DNA from: an uncultured bacterium
GTDB taxonomy: Bacteria; Krumholzibacteriota; Krumholzibacteriia; LZORAL124-64-63
Reading direction: 5' to 3'
Assembly (NCBI GenBank): GCA_903859215.1
Contig: CAIOLW010000130.1
Coordinates: 1-36,831, forward strand
DNA: 36,831 bases
This document shows, piece by piece, positions 14,920 through 23,958 of the stretch; the stretch's first letter is position 1; every line of letters begins with the position of its first letter. The translations under genes and the position numbers were made by a program. The notes under the pieces are model-generated. The model worked only from the letters and a program-made list of their open reading frames with translations, searched no databases and was not told where the DNA came from.

Positions 14920-17150
14920 CGCGCGCCTCCCAGCATCGTCACCGGATGCAGGTACCGGCGCAGTTCGTGGACGATGCTCGCGGGTTCGCGATCATTGTCG
15001 CCCTGCGCAACGCCCGCGGGCGCCACCGACAGTTCGGCCATGACGGCCCGGGACAGTTCGCCGGCGTTGCGTCCCGTGATGACGCGCCCGCCGCCCGCCG
15101 CCAACAGTGCGGCCACGTCGCCGACGTCCACCGACACGACGGGCGTCCCGACCGCCAGCGCCTCGAGCACGGCGTTCGGCGAGCCCTCGGAATGCGACGT
15201 CAGCAGGGCCACGTCCAGGGCGCGCAGGACCGCCAGCGTGTCGTTGCGGTGGCCGAGCATGGTCACCGAGCGCTGCAGGCCGCGCTGCCGGATGCCCTCG
15301 GCGATCGCCTGTTCCTGGGGGCCGTCGCCCGCGATCACTGCGTGCAACCGCGGCCGCCGGGCCAGCAGCTGGGCACAGGCGTCGAGGAACAGGTCGTGGT
15401 CCTTGACGGGTACCAGGCGCGCGACGATCCCGACCAGGGGCTCGCCCGACGGCAACGCCAGTTCGCGGCGGACGTCGTCGCGCGCGCGTTCGCGCAGGTT
15501 GCCGGCGGCGATCGCGTTGGGCAGCAGGGTCAGCCGGTCGTCCGGCACGCGCAATTCGCGCCGGCAGTAGTCGAGGACGGCGTGGCTGTTGCCGAAGACG
15601 TGGTGGGCCGCGCGCAACGTCCAGGAGAGCAGGCGCAGCGGGCCCGTGCGGGCGGGATCGTCGGTGAGCGCCGTTGCGCGCATCGAGAAGAGCACGCGCG
15701 GCACGCCGGCCAGTCGCGCCCCCGGGACGGTCCACAATCCCGCCGTCGTCAGCAGGGCCAGCACCGCGGCCGGGCGTCGGCGCGCGAGCAGCGCCTGTTG
15801 CCGGAAGAGGAAGAGCGGGTCGAGGGCGAAACGCTTGCCGAGCTCGTGAACGACAGCGCCATCGGCCCGGACGCGGTCGGCGGCCCGGCCGCCGCTGCGC
15901 AGGCAGGCAACCTCCACGGGCACGCCCTGGCGCAGGAATTCGCGCGTCCAGACCATCACCTGCTGTTCGGTGCCGCCGGCGTCGAGCGTGTCGATCGCGA
16001 TCAGCAGGGCGCGCCGCGGCCGCCGCCACAGCGGTCCCTGCGCGCCCCGGTCCGCGGTGGCGAGCAGCCAGTCGTACCAGTCCGTGTGCTTGCGGGCCAG
16101 GGCAGCGGGAGCGAACTCGCGCTCGGTGCGCGCCCTGCCGGCCAGGCCGCGCTGATGGCGGCCGTGGTCGTCGGCGAGCTCCGCCGCCAGCGCCGTGGCC
16201 AACGCCGCCGCATCCCCCACCGGGACGAGGCGTCCGTTGCCGCCGAGCGCAGCGGCGGCGCCGCCGACATCGGTCGCGACGACGGCCACACCGTGCGCCA
16301 TCGCCTCGAGTACCGCGTTGGGCAGTCCCTCCGAGCGCGAGGGCACGGCCAGGACGTCGATGTTCGCGAAGAAGACGCCCGGCGGCGTGGCCGGGTCGTA
16401 GGCGACGATCGCCGCGGACAGGCCGAGTTCGATGACCTGCCGGTCCAGCGTCGCCACCCACTCCGGGTCGCGCACGCGGTCGCCCATCAGGTGCAGGCGC
16501 GCATCCGGGCGGCTCTCGCGCAGGATCGCGAACGCCTGCAGCATCACGTCGTGGCCCTTGACCGGGCGCAGGTTCGCCAGCACGCCGACGTCGCGGCCGC
16601 GGCGCACGTCGCCGACGGCCGGTTGCGCCGGCACACAGACGCCGTTGGGGATGACGATCGGGCACGGCGGCCGTTCGCCCTCGCGCGCGGCTGCGGCCTC
16701 GATCACGCTGTGGTCGTTGCCGACCACGCCGTCCAGCCACCGGTTGACCAGGCGCAGGCTGCGCGCGCCCCGCGGCGTCAGGTCGTAGCCCAGGCTGCGC
16801 CGCGAGCCGACGACGACGGGCACGCCCGCCAGTCGCGCGGCAACGGCGCCGACCACGTTGGCCTTCAGCAGGAAGGTGTGGACGACGTCGGGCCGCGTGC
16901 GGCGCAGGTGGGCCGTCAGGCAGTAGAGCCCCTCCAGCGCCGCCGGTCGCGCCAGGCTGGCCACGGGGCAGGCGACGACGCGCACACCGGCCGGCGTGTC
17001 GGCGTCGGTCATAGCCGCGGGCTCGAGTGCGACAATCTCGACGTCGCGGCCGGCGGCCGCGAGCTCCGTCGCGAGCATCGCCACCTGGCGCTGCGTACCG
17101 GCGGCGCCGAGATGATCGACGATGATGGTGATGCGCCTGGCGTCGGCCAC
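14916..17150 (-). CDS. Tandem double GT4 glycosyltransferase
   Basis: About 744 aa, twice the usual GT4 length. Two complete GT-B units lie in one chain. Unit 1 begins RRITIIVDHLGAAGTQRQ and has the donor motif SRSEGLPNAVLEAMAHGVAVV. Unit 2 begins about residue 375 with ALLIAIDTLDAGGTEQQ and has HSEGSPNAVLEALAVGTPVV. Both E-x7-E motifs are intact, so both halves are probably active and could add two successive sugars. I prefer GTG 17150, which has CAGGAG 8 nt before it and gives a normal GT4 N terminus; ATG 17195 is in frame but has no good ribosome site. The 148 bp before GTG 17150 form the only sizeable gap within the cluster and may hold an internal promoter, though I see no clear one. The end overlaps the deacetylase start by 4 bp. 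Confidence 0.92.
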   Translation of the reverse strand: MADARRITIIVDHLGAAGTQRQVAMLATELAAAGRDVEIVALEPAAMTDADTPAGVRVVACPVASLARPAALEGLYCLTAHLRRTRPDVVHTFLLKANVVGAVAARLAGVPVVVGSRRSLGYDLTPRGARSLRLVNRWLDGVVGNDHSVIEAAAAREGERPPCPIVIPNGVCVPAQPAVGDVRRGRDVGVLANLRPVKGHDVMLQAFAILRESRPDARLHLMGDRVRDPEWVATLDRQVIELGLSAAIVAYDPATPPGVFFANIDVLAVPSRSEGLPNAVLEAMAHGVAVVATDVGGAAAALGGNGRLVPVGDAAALATALAAELADDHGRHQRGLAGRARTEREFAPAALARKHTDWYDWLLATADRGAQGPLWRRPRRALLIAIDTLDAGGTEQQVMVWTREFLRQGVPVEVACLRSGGRAADRVRADGAVVHELGKRFALDPLFLFRQQALLARRRPAAVLALLTTAGLWTVPGARLAGVPRVLFSMRATALTDDPARTGPLRLLSWTLRAAHHVFGNSHAVLDYCRRELRVPDDRLTLLPNAIAAGNLRERARDDVRRELALPSGEPLVGIVARLVPVKDHDLFLDACAQLLARRPRLHAVIAGDGPQEQAIAEGIRQRGLQRSVTMLGHRNDTLAVLRALDVALLTSHSEGSPNAVLEALAVGTPVVSVDVGDVAALLAAGGGRVITGRNAGELSRAVMAELSVAPAGVAQGDNDREPASIVHELRRYLHPVTMLGGAR

Positions 17151-17298
17151 TTCATGGACTCCTGTCTCACGGGAAACGTTTGCGTGCTTCTTCATCGGGC
17201 CTATTGCATTCGGCGGGCCGTTGCGCCCGGAATCGGCAAGTGGCTACGGGACATCCGGTTGCGTTGATTGAATATGTCGCAGGGTAACCGCGGCCGTA

Positions 17299-18702
17299 TC
17301 AGGCCGGGACAGTCGGCGCCTGCGGTGTCTCGCCGGCGCGCACGAGCGCCTGCAGCACGCCGAGCAGGATCCAGAAATAGCCGACCAGCTGGCGATCGTA
17401 GAGCCGCGTGCCGGTGAGGTTGACGATGAGGATCACGACGACCGCGGCCAGCAGGCCCTCGGCCAGCGCCAGCGTGAGCGGGTCCCGGGCGCGGCGATGC
17501 ACGCGCGCGCACCAGAAGATGACGGCGCCGAACTGGAAGTAGAGCGCCGCCAGGGCGGGCAGGCCGCCGCTGACCGCCGTGTTCAGGTGCCCGTTGTGCA
17601 CATCCATGCGCCCGTGGCCGAAGCGGGCGGCCGCCTCGCGGTCCAGCGGGTGCTCGATGTAGCGGAAGGCGAAGAACCCGTAGCCCGTCAGCGGCTCCTG
17701 CTTGATCAGCGAGATGGCCTTGCGCCAGGCGATCAGGCGGGCGCCGCTGGAATCGTCCAGCTGCTGCTCGCCGGTGCCCTTGCTCGAGACGGTCTCGGCG
17801 AACCGCATCCGGACCTCCGGCTGGGCGACGATCAGCGCAACGCCCAGCAGCGCGCCCAGCAGCAGCGTCTTCGAGCGCGTCGAGATGACGATGACCAGGA
17901 AGCCGGCGGCCGCGCCCATCAGCCCGCCGCGCCCGAACGTGACCGTCAGCGCGATGCCCGCCACGGCCAGGATGACCGAGTAGTACAGCCGACGGCGGCC
18001 GCCGAGGCGCACCGCCAGCGCGGCCAGCAGCGGCAGGTAGTAGGCGAAGAAGCTCGCCGCGTAGTTGGCCTGGTTGAAAAGACCCTGGCTGCGCTCGATG
18101 GCGCCCCCGGACACGGCCCGCGTGGCCATGTAGTCGCGGATGCCGAACACCGCGGCGACCAGCACCATCCACGCCACGGCGTCGGTGATCAGCTGCGCGT
18201 CGCGCCGGCCCTTCACCAGGGCCGCCGCGATCCAGTAGAACAACAGCCACTGCACCCACTGCTCGAAGGTGATGAACTTGTCCCACCACTGCACGTGGTT
18301 CATGTATTTCCAGGCGGTGACGATCGACAGCGTGGTGAACAGGATGTTCGTCAGCAGCGGCACGTCCAGCTGCGTGCGCGGCACCGGCCAGCCCCGCCGC
18401 TGCCAGCCCAGGATGCCCAGGATCCCCGCCGCGCCCAGCCAGGCCAGGTTGAACGGGTTGGCGAACGGAATGCCGATGCGGTCGATGAGGCTGTCGAAGT
18501 TGAACACGCAGACGAGCACGGCCGGCAGCAGCGCCCACGCGGGCGACAGGGTCAGCGAGCCGACGCGGCCGCGGCTGACCATCGCGGCCGCGAGCGCCGC
18601 CAGGGCCGCCAGCGCCGCCAGGGCGGGATGCACCAGTCCGGCCAGCACCACGAAGGCGGCGACCGGCAGCAGCCAGCGCTGATCGATGGCGGCGGTCCCC
18701 AT
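17299..18702 (-). CDS. O-antigen ligase/polymerase family protein (Wzy-like)
   Basis: 467 aa polytopic inner-membrane protein with about 11-13 hydrophobic segments. A central cytoplasmic or periplasmic loop contains the Wzy_C/O-antigen-ligase core: the stretch VTFGRGGLMGAAAGF and a long loop ending in MDVHNGHLNTAVSGGLPALAAL, where the conserved HN and glycine pattern are visible. In this family the protein either polymerises repeat units or transfers finished glycan to an acceptor at the periplasmic face. With a flippase, a Wzz-like and a Wza-like protein in the same operon and no lipid A genes, polymerase is the more likely role. The ATG at 18702 overlaps the flippase stop (TAATG). The last residues, PQAPTVPA, are a soluble tail. 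Confidence 0.9.
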   Translation of the reverse strand: MGTAAIDQRWLLPVAAFVVLAGLVHPALAALAALAALAAAMVSRGRVGSLTLSPAWALLPAVLVCVFNFDSLIDRIGIPFANPFNLAWLGAAGILGILGWQRRGWPVPRTQLDVPLLTNILFTTLSIVTAWKYMNHVQWWDKFITFEQWVQWLLFYWIAAALVKGRRDAQLITDAVAWMVLVAAVFGIRDYMATRAVSGGAIERSQGLFNQANYAASFFAYYLPLLAALAVRLGGRRRLYYSVILAVAGIALTVTFGRGGLMGAAAGFLVIVISTRSKTLLLGALLGVALIVAQPEVRMRFAETVSSKGTGEQQLDDSSGARLIAWRKAISLIKQEPLTGYGFFAFRYIEHPLDREAAARFGHGRMDVHNGHLNTAVSGGLPALAALYFQFGAVIFWCARVHRRARDPLTLALAEGLLAAVVVILIVNLTGTRLYDRQLVGYFWILLGVLQALVRAGETPQAPTVPA

Positions 18703-20213
18703 TACAGGATCACGCGCAGCATGGCCACCGGGCCGCGCCACGCGCAGGCCACCGGGCGCAGCGACGTGCGCGGCTTCAGGATCGCCAGCACCAGGACATA
18801 GGCGAGCGCGCCCGCGGCGATGGTCGCCAGCAGCGTCAGCGTCCCGGGCCCGAGCTCCGCGGTCAGTTTCGCGGCGCCCGCCAGGCCGCACAGGGCCGCG
18901 GCGCACACCAGCAGCGGCCGCCGCCCGCGCCACAGCGCCGCCGGCGTGACCTCGCGCCTGAAGATGAGCGCCGTCGTCACGATGGCGCCGGCCAGCGTGC
19001 CGAGGGCCGGGCCCAGCGCGCCCAGCGGCCGGGTCAGCAGCAGCGACAGGGCCAGGTTGACCAGCCCGCCCGCGCCGAACACGATCACGGCGCGGCGGTC
19101 GCGGCCGGCGCCCAGGAGGGCGTCGCGGCCGATCGCCGCCAGCGCCATCAGCGCCAGGGCCGCGAACAACACGGCGCAGACCACGCCGGCACCTTCGGCG
19201 GCCGACCCGTAGAACGATTTCAGCACGCGCGGCCCGACCACGGCGCCGCCCACCGCCGCCGGCACCACCAGCAGCAGCCAGAACTCCGTCATCGCGCGCA
19301 GCAGCCGCCGCGGCGTGCCCTTGCCGGCGGTGCCGGCCTCGGTGAAGGCCGTCAGGTTCGTCGTGCTCTCGGCGGCGCTCGTCGTCAGCGAGATCCCCAG
19401 GTTGGCCACCGTGTAGCCCAGCGTGTAGACGGTGACCTGCGCCGGCGAGGCCAACAGGCCGATGATGAGCACGTCGATCTCGCGGCCGAGGATGCGCTCG
19501 GCCAGGCTGAGCAGCCACGTGGGCCGGCCTTCCCGCAGCAGCGCCATCAGCCCCGGCGCGTCTTCGTCGGCGACGGCCGGCGCCGGCACTCCGGGCGCCC
19601 GCTTCGGCAGCGAACGCGACAGGAACCAGGCGGCGACCAGCGTCGAGAGGCCCTCGGCGACGGCGCCGGCGCCCAGCAGCGTCGCCGCGGTGGCCGTGCC
19701 GTGGCTCCACCACCAGACCAGGCCCAGCTTCACGACCACCTCGCCGGACGTCAGCAGCGCCATCACGTCCTGGCGGAAGCACACCTGCAGCGACCGCACC
19801 ATCGAGGCGTTGACGAAGCTCACCGCCAGGATGGCCAGCACGTACCACACCAGCACGCGCGGCCCGGTCGTGGCCGGCAGCCAGATGGCGGCCGCCAGCA
19901 GCATCAGCGCGGCCGGCACCAGGCTCAGCGCGCGCAGGGCCAGCAGGCGGCGCAGCAGGCCCAGCATGCCGGCGCGATCGCCGCGCGCGCGGCAGATCGC
20001 CAGTCTCCGGGTCAGCGGCGTGCCCAGCCCGGCCGAGACGATGATGTTGATGTAGAGCGTCAGCGACAGGAACCACGCCGCCTGGCCGTACTGGTCGGCG
20101 CCCAGCCAGCGCACGAACAGGACCGAGGCCACGAGCCCCAGCGCCATGCGCGACGCGTTGCCGGCCAGCTGCCAGCCGGCCGCGAACAGGAGCCGCCGCG
20201 CCAGGCTGCTCAT
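18702..20213 (-). CDS. Polysaccharide flippase (Wzx-like, MOP superfamily)
   Basis: 503 aa with about 12-14 transmembrane segments over the whole length. The start MSSLARRLLFAAGWQLAGNASRM and the following SVLFVRWLGADQYGQAAWF are typical of the polysaccharide-transporter branch of the MOP superfamily. It should flip undecaprenyl-linked repeat units to the periplasm. A soluble loop of about 30 residues (LPKRAPGVPAPAVADEDAPG) lies near the middle. The ATG at 20213 overlaps the upstream GT4 stop by 4 bp (ATGA) and the end overlaps the polymerase start. It pairs functionally with the Wzy-like, Wzz-like and Wza-like proteins of this operon. Confidence 0.92.
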   Translation of the reverse strand: MSSLARRLLFAAGWQLAGNASRMALGLVASVLFVRWLGADQYGQAAWFLSLTLYINIIVSAGLGTPLTRRLAICRARGDRAGMLGLLRRLLALRALSLVPAALMLLAAAIWLPATTGPRVLVWYVLAILAVSFVNASMVRSLQVCFRQDVMALLTSGEVVVKLGLVWWWSHGTATAATLLGAGAVAEGLSTLVAAWFLSRSLPKRAPGVPAPAVADEDAPGLMALLREGRPTWLLSLAERILGREIDVLIIGLLASPAQVTVYTLGYTVANLGISLTTSAAESTTNLTAFTEAGTAGKGTPRRLLRAMTEFWLLLVVPAAVGGAVVGPRVLKSFYGSAAEGAGVVCAVLFAALALMALAAIGRDALLGAGRDRRAVIVFGAGGLVNLALSLLLTRPLGALGPALGTLAGAIVTTALIFRREVTPAALWRGRRPLLVCAAALCGLAGAAKLTAELGPGTLTLLATIAAGALAYVLVLAILKPRTSLRPVACAWRGPVAMLRVIL

Positions 20214-21403
20214 GCACCCACCGCCAGCGGCCGTGTCGCGCCGGTACCCGACAGCTCGCGGTCCAGGGTCACGGCCGGGGCCAGGGTCCGGTCCCAGGTG
20301 CGCAGGCGCGCGGCCACACGGCCGCCGTCGCCGAGCCGCGCGCGCAGCGCTGGGTCGGCCAGCAGGCCGCGCAGCGCTGTCGCCAGTGCGGCCGCGTCGA
20401 ACGGCGGGACCAGCAGGCCGGTCTCGCCCTCGAGGATCGCCTCGGGCACGCCGCCGTCGCGGCCGCCCACCACCGGGATGCCGGCGGCGCCGGCTTCCAG
20501 GAAGACCATCCCGTAGCCTTCGTGCGCACCGTCGACGTTGCCGTTCGGCTGCACGAAGACATCGGCCCGTGCATAGAGGTCGCGCAGGGCGCCGTCCGTC
20601 ACGTCGGCCAGACGCACGACATGTCCTTCGAGTCCCAGCTCTTGCGCGCGTCGCTGCAGCCGCCCGGCTTCCGGGCCCTGCCCCAGCAGCACCCATTTCA
20701 GGTCCGGCCAATCGAGCAGCAGGGAGGGCAGCGCCTCCAATACCGTGGCGTGGCCCTTGTGCGGCACGAGCCGTCCCACCGTCAACAGCAGTGGCGCGGT
20801 TGCGCCGTTGCGCTGCTCGCCCGCTGCGGCCAGCCATTTCGCGTCCACGCCCGGCCGCGCCACCACGAGCTTGTCGCGCGCGATGCCGCAGGCAGCCACC
20901 AGGTCGGCCGTGTGGTCGCAGTTGACGACCACGCGATCGGCGGCGCGGTAGACCCAGGTCATCAGGTGACGGAACATTTTTCGCCGCGACGTCGACGAGA
21001 CGTCCTCGCCGTGCGCGTACACGACCCAGGGCACGCGCAGCGCCGGGCAGGTAAGCCTCGCCGCGAAGCCCGCGAAGGCATAGCCGCCCGCGTGCACGCA
21101 GCGCGGCCGGTCGCGCACCAGTTCCCACGCCAGCCAGAACGTCGTCGCCACGAGCCCCGGCCCATAGGCCAGCAGCAGGTTCAGCAAGGGGTGGCGAACG
21201 TCAGCAAAGCGGCTGGCGTAGTTCGGCCGGATGCCGCGGCGCCGCCGCGTCGGCACGCCCGAGGTCGCGTCGAACGCGTGCCAGCCGGGCTGCGGTCCGG
21301 TGAGCACCTCGGCGTCCGGCAGCCGCCGCGCCAGTTCGTGGTAGTAGCGCCGCGAGCCGCCGCGGTGCGGCAGGTAGCGGTCGACGACGACCAGTGACCT
21401 CAC
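20210..21403 (-). CDS. GT4-family glycosyltransferase
   Basis: 397 aa from GTG 21403, chosen because GGGAGG lies 6 nt upstream and the protein then begins directly with the GT-B strand RSLVVVDRYLPHRGGSRRYYHEL. A longer frame from 21490 would overlap the acyltransferase gene by 90 bp. Donor-site motifs are LLTVGRLVPHKGHATVLEAL, LLGQGPEAGRL and the E-x7-E motif in HEGYGMVFLEAGAAGIPVV, followed by GRDGGVPEAI, characteristic of GT4 enzymes. It overlaps the acyltransferase stop (GTGA) and the flippase start (ATGA). It should add one sugar to the lipid-linked repeat unit; specificity is unknown. Confidence 0.93.
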   Translation of the reverse strand: MRSLVVVDRYLPHRGGSRRYYHELARRLPDAEVLTGPQPGWHAFDATSGVPTRRRRGIRPNYASRFADVRHPLLNLLLAYGPGLVATTFWLAWELVRDRPRCVHAGGYAFAGFAARLTCPALRVPWVVYAHGEDVSSTSRRKMFRHLMTWVYRAADRVVVNCDHTADLVAACGIARDKLVVARPGVDAKWLAAAGEQRNGATAPLLLTVGRLVPHKGHATVLEALPSLLLDWPDLKWVLLGQGPEAGRLQRRAQELGLEGHVVRLADVTDGALRDLYARADVFVQPNGNVDGAHEGYGMVFLEAGAAGIPVVGGRDGGVPEAILEGETGLLVPPFDAAALATALRGLLADPALRARLGDGGRVAARLRTWDRTLAPAVTLDRELSGTGATRPLAVGA

Positions 21404-21942
21404 GCCGCACCTCCCATCAGCCGCGACACGAGCACCTGCTTCTTGTCGAGCGCACCCCTGTAGCCGAAATCGTCCTGGCGGACCGCCCACTTGGCGACGT
21501 AGTCGTCGGTCTGCGCGATGACGCGCGCCGGGTTGCCCCCGACGATGGCGCCGGCCGGCACGTCGCGCGTGACAACGGAGCCCGTCGCGACGATCGAACC
21601 CTCGCCCAGGCTGATGCCCGGCATCAGGCTGGCGTTCATCCCGACGAACACGTTGTCGGCGATGCGGATGGCGCCGAACTTCCGCAACCGCAGCCCGGTG
21701 CGCCGCGACAGCATCGTCGCCGCGCCGTCATGTGTCAGCAGCCGCACGCCGTCGGTCAGCCACACGTTGCGGCCCAGTTCCACGAGGTACGGCTCGTCCA
21801 CCAGCACCCCGAACTCGATGTAGCAATCGGGTCCCTGCCGGTGGAACCAGCCGCGGCGGCGCAGCAGTTCCGCGTAGGCGTGGCCGTCGCGGCAACGCAC
21901 CCGATCGAGGTAGTGTCGGACCCGCAGCAAGGCGCTATGCAT
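21400..21942 (-). CDS. Hexapeptide-repeat acyltransferase (maltose/galactoside acetyltransferase type)
   Basis: 180 aa left-handed beta-helix acyltransferase that probably acetylates a sugar of the exopolysaccharide using acetyl-CoA. Hexapeptide repeats run through VLVDEPYLVELGRNVWLTDGVRLL and again through FGAIRIADNVFVGMNASLMPGISLGEGSIVATGSVV, ending with the family-typical VPAGAIVGGNPARVI. The likely catalytic His is H71 in LLTHDG. The N-terminal 40 residues form a short helical region as in other trimers. The ATG at 21942 begins 2 bp after the Wzz-like stop and has AAGGG 8 nt upstream. It overlaps the next GT4 gene by 4 bp. Confidence 0.92.
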   Translation of the reverse strand: MHSALLRVRHYLDRVRCRDGHAYAELLRRRGWFHRQGPDCYIEFGVLVDEPYLVELGRNVWLTDGVRLLTHDGAATMLSRRTGLRLRKFGAIRIADNVFVGMNASLMPGISLGEGSIVATGSVVTRDVPAGAIVGGNPARVIAQTDDYVAKWAVRQDDFGYRGALDKKQVLVSRLMGGAA

Positions 21943-21944
21943 CT

Positions 21945-23324
21945 CTAATTCCCTTCCGGTTCGTCCCAGTTCATCATCGCCAGGGTGGGGGCGCCCAGGG
22001 CGCCCGCCAGGTCACGCGGCCCGCGCACGCGGCGGTCCGTCAGTTCAGCCATCGCCGCCAGCGCCAGCCCGGCCACCAGGCCGCCCACGAGCGAGAGCAG
22101 CAGGTTCGTCTTCAGCCCGGGCGTCTCGGCATGGTCCGGCCGCACGGGCGTCCGCAGCACGCGCACGACGTCGCCGTGGTTGACCCGCACCAGGTGCTCG
22201 GAGGTTGCTGCCCGCTCGCGCCGCCGCACCAGGTCCAGGTACACCTCGGACATGCTCTCGACATTGCGCGTCAGGCGCATGAACTCGGCGTCGTGGCTGC
22301 CGGCGGCGTTGATCTGCGTCTGCAGTTCGAGCACGCGCTGCGAGACCTGCTCGAACCGGCGCTCGAGGGCCTGCTGCTCGATGATCACCGAGCGGTACTG
22401 TTCCATCGCCGGGGAGCGCGCGCCGGTGTCCGTCGGCGGCGTCAGGCCCTGCTCGCGCATCTCGAGGTCGGCCCGCAGGTGCGACAGCCGGGCGCGCATG
22501 CGCAGCAGGTCGGGGTGGTTGGCGGTCAGTCGCGCCTCGGCGGCCGTGACGCTGCGCCCGGCCTGGCGGATCTGCTCCTGCAGCCCGGGCACCGAGCCGC
22601 TGCTCACCTCGGGCTCGGCCTCGAGCATCGTGCGCTCCTGCTCGATGGCGTGCCGCTTGGCGTCCAGTTGCACCTGCTCGGCCTCGAGCGACAGGAGCAG
22701 GTTGTACGTGATGGCTTCCAGCTCCGGCAGCACCTGGCCGTGCCCCGAGCGGTACTGGTCCAGTTCGACCTGCGCGCCGGTCAGGCTGGTGCGCGACTGA
22801 TCCAGTTCATTGCTGATGAAATCCTTGACGGCGACGGCGGCCTCGATGCGCGGGCGGTTGATCTGGTCGGTGCAGGCCTGCAGGTAGGCCATCGACAGAT
22901 CCATCGCCATGTCCGGCGTGCTCGCGCGCGCCTCGACGCCGACGACGTTCTGGGCGTTGACGTCCAGCTTGAGGCAGGGCACGAGGTCCTCGGGCTTCGT
23001 CAGCACCTCGCGTGTCGTGGGCTTCAGCAGCTTGTGCGTCGCGGCCAGCAGGTCGGGCGCATGTTCGGACTTGGCCAGCAGGTCCAGTTCGGCGGCCGGG
23101 TCGACGCGCATCGCATAGGTGTCGACGAGCGGGGAGTCGAGTGTCGAGGCCTGCACGCTGAACTGGGCGGTCGAGCGGTAGACCGAGGTCTGCATGCGCG
23201 TCTTGAGCACCGCGCCGGCGGCCATCGCGACGACAACCCCCATGATCAGCAACCCGCGCCGCCGCAGCAGCCCGGTGATCCCGCCGGGCAGCACGTCCCT
23301 TGTATTCCGGTCCAGTGCGGTCAT
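21945..23324 (-). CDS. Wzz/GumC-like chain-length determinant
   Basis: 459 aa. Two transmembrane segments frame a large periplasmic part: TM1 at about residues 22-42 (GLLIMGVVVAMAAGAVL) and TM2 at about 405-425 (LLLSLVGGLVAGLALAAMAEL). The N-terminal Wzz core (YRSTAQFSVQAS) precedes a long helical, coiled-coil region rich in Glu, Gln and Leu (about 165-390) with the PxxP-like RTPVRPDHAETPG just before TM2. Such proteins set polymer length and link the polymerase to the outer-membrane exporter. The C-terminal tail is short and has no kinase domain, so it is not a fused Wzc. The ATG at 23324 has GGAGG 7 nt before it and overlaps the pseudo-kinase stop (ATGA). Confidence 0.9.
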   Translation of the reverse strand: MTALDRNTRDVLPGGITGLLRRRGLLIMGVVVAMAAGAVLKTRMQTSVYRSTAQFSVQASTLDSPLVDTYAMRVDPAAELDLLAKSEHAPDLLAATHKLLKPTTREVLTKPEDLVPCLKLDVNAQNVVGVEARASTPDMAMDLSMAYLQACTDQINRPRIEAAVAVKDFISNELDQSRTSLTGAQVELDQYRSGHGQVLPELEAITYNLLLSLEAEQVQLDAKRHAIEQERTMLEAEPEVSSGSVPGLQEQIRQAGRSVTAAEARLTANHPDLLRMRARLSHLRADLEMREQGLTPPTDTGARSPAMEQYRSVIIEQQALERRFEQVSQRVLELQTQINAAGSHDAEFMRLTRNVESMSEVYLDLVRRRERAATSEHLVRVNHGDVVRVLRTPVRPDHAETPGLKTNLLLSLVGGLVAGLALAAMAELTDRRVRGPRDLAGALGAPTLAMMNWDEPEGN

Positions 23325-23956
23325 GCCGCGCCTCCTGCAGCCTTGAGTGGCGCCAACGTGCGGTGCGGGCGTTCGGCGTTGACCGGCCCGTGACGCATCT
23401 GGCCGGTGACGAGCACGCCGCCGGCGATGGTGAAGCCGCCGCGCCGCAGCCGTTCGGCCGCCTGGCGCATCTCGTCGTCGCTGACGAGACCCTCGCTGCA
23501 GACGACGATCACGCGCGTGCCGAGCGGCCCCCAGGCGAGCGGGTCCTGCATCGGCGAATCGGGGTCCAGCACCGGGCCGCACAGGTAGATGCGGCGCGCA
23601 TGCTGGCGCGCCGCCGCGGCCAGCTGGTCGAGCACCCGCTTGCGGTTGCCGCCGGCATCGCGCGGCGGCACGGTCATCTCGACCTTGCCGCGGCCCTGGA
23701 TCGCCACGACCGACGCGGCCTCGGCGACGGTGCCGCGCAGGTCGCACAGCAGCGGCTCCTGGCCGTCCAGGTGCCTGACGGCGTCCGCGAGGCATTCCGC
23801 GACCAGGGCCGCGGCAGGATCCGAGTGGACGCTGGTGACCAGCACCGTGTCATCGCCGCTGATCGTGAACAGGTCGCCGGCCAGGCGCACGGCGGCCGCC
23901 TGGACCTGGCCGCGCGCCCGCGCCTCCGCTTCGGCGGCGTTCCTGCGCCAGGGCAT
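23321..23956 (-). CDS. CpsD/Wze-like protein lacking the P-loop (degenerate BY-kinase)
   Basis: 211 aa. Position between the Wza-like and Wzz-like genes and overall fold point to the MinD/BY-kinase family that normally phosphorylates tyrosines to control polymer export. The matching strands are visible: TVLVTS (37-42, before the P-loop), LLCDLRG (69-75, Walker A-prime place), RRIYLCGPVLDPDSP (121-135, Walker B place), TRVIVVCSEGLVSDDEMRQAAERLRR (147-172) and FTIAGGVLVTG (175-185). The P-loop that should be GxGKS/T reads VHSDPAAAL (43-51), with neither Lys nor Gly. There is no Tyr-rich tail. It therefore probably cannot bind or hydrolyse ATP in the usual way and may act as a structural or regulatory partner of the Wzz-like protein. 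It starts 2 bp after the exporter stop. Confidence 0.75.
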   Translation of the reverse strand: MPWRRNAAEAEARARGQVQAAAVRLAGDLFTISGDDTVLVTSVHSDPAAALVAECLADAVRHLDGQEPLLCDLRGTVAEAASVVAIQGRGKVEMTVPPRDAGGNRKRVLDQLAAAARQHARRIYLCGPVLDPDSPMQDPLAWGPLGTRVIVVCSEGLVSDDEMRQAAERLRRGGFTIAGGVLVTGQMRHGPVNAERPHRTLAPLKAAGGAA

Positions 23957-23958
23957 CC

